Source of the DNA: Parapedobacter indicus
Lineage (GTDB): Bacteria; Bacteroidota; Bacteroidia; Sphingobacteriales; Sphingobacteriaceae
Assembly (NCBI RefSeq): GCF_900113765.1
Contig: NZ_FOQO01000002.1
Span: 186,001-250,000 of the forward strand
DNA: 64,000 nt
Reading direction: 5' to 3'
Shown here: positions 63,792-64,000 of the stretch, piece after piece
Layout: every line of letters begins with the position of its first letter
Numbering within the stretch: position 1 is the first letter of the stretch
Made by a program: the position numbers and the translations under genes
Notes under the pieces: generated by a model
The model's database searches: none
What the model was told of the DNA's origin: nothing
Seen by the model: the letters and a program-made list of their open reading frames with translations, nothing else

Positions 63792-64000
63792 ATGATCATC
63801 GCATTAGCTCAACTCAACTATCACATCGGCAATTTCGAAGGGAACCATACCGCCATCACACGGGCTATTCAGCAAGCAAAAGACCGGGGAGCCAACCTTG
63901 TGGTGTTTGCTGAACTGGCCATCGGTGGTTATCCGGCCAAGGATCTGCTGCGGTCGCCCGCCTTTCTGGATCGCTGCGAAGCGGCCATCACGGAAATTGC
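63792..64000 (+). CDS. nadE: Glutamine-dependent NAD+ synthetase, N-terminal part (cut by window end)
   Basis: Only the first 69 codons lie in the window. They encode the start of a nitrilase-type glutaminase domain (MIIALAQLNYHIGNFEGNH) with Glu41 in VVFAELAIGGYPAKDLL, the first residue of the Glu-Lys-Cys catalytic triad. This opening is characteristic of the bacterial glutamine-dependent NadE, which amidates deamido-NAD in the final step of NAD synthesis. An in-frame GTG four codons earlier is possible. A different nitrilase-domain enzyme cannot be excluded from the fragment alone, but PAKDLL and the gldB linkage favour NadE. Confidence 0.85.
   Translation, partial: MIIALAQLNYHIGNFEGNHTAITRAIQQAKDRGANLVVFAELAIGGYPAKDLLRSPAFLDRCEAAITEI

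Overview
The window is a chromosomal segment of a Bacteroidota bacterium, most likely Sphingobacteriaceae (Parapedobacter/Pedobacter-like; this placement is inference). The signs are SusC/SusD pairs with N-terminal STN domains, ECF sigma/FecR pairs, Bacteroidota promoters of the TAnnTTTG type, few Shine-Dalgarno sites, bactofilin, DUF4270, GldB and GldJ lipoproteins, and roughly even GC content. I see no rRNA, tRNA, insertion sequence, phage, integrase or CRISPR array.

Layout. 0-1.6 kb: NAD(P)HX repair enzyme. 1.8-8.8 kb: locus 1, ECF sigma - FecR - SusC - SusD without enzymes, facing a secreted Gfo/Idh/MocA oxidoreductase. 10.4-27.5 kb: a DUF4260 membrane protein, then locus 2, a full polysaccharide utilization locus (sigma - FecR - SusC - SusD - four exported glycosidase-type proteins). 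Two of the four are recognisable (GH31, GH123) and two are large TIM-barrel-like proteins I cannot place in a family. 27.5-34.5 kb (minus strand): TPR lipoprotein of SprE/PorW type, PBP1A, UvrC. 34.6-36.2 kb: M23 peptidase, bactofilin and AtpI, without the rest of the ATP synthase operon. 36.2-38.9 kb (minus): lipoprotein, c-type cytochrome, YceI and DUF5777 barrel. 39-40.9 kb: a fourth ECF sigma with a membrane-anchored barrel-like partner. 41-49.6 kb: locus 3, sigma - FecR - SusC - SusD followed by a secreted endonuclease/exonuclease/phosphatase-fold protein. 49.6-56.1 kb: IspF, GldJ-like lipoprotein, DUF4270 lipoprotein, a half-length glycogen-synthase homologue, PanC and PanD. 56.2-59.5 kb: a His-rich exported protein, a TonB receptor with a CxxC in its plug, and an exported thioredoxin, which together look like a metal-handling module. 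59.6-64 kb: CAP-domain lipoprotein, two FKBP lipoproteins, GldB, a PorT-like barrel and the start of NAD synthetase.

How it works together. Each Sus locus has the parts for trans-envelope induction. The STN domain of SusC senses substrate loading and signals to the periplasmic part of FecR, which frees the ECF sigma to transcribe susCD. In all three loci a hairpin sits between fecR and susC, and in locus 2 a perfect palindrome also separates susD from the enzyme genes. This suggests that regulator, transporter and enzyme levels are set separately. GH123 (beta-N-acetylgalactosaminidase family) points to a GalNAc-containing glycan as the locus 2 substrate. The most promising unknowns are the 813- and 942-residue proteins of locus 2, the His-rich/TonB/thioredoxin module, the catalytically doubtful half glycogen synthase, and the repeat-rich panC-panD spacer.
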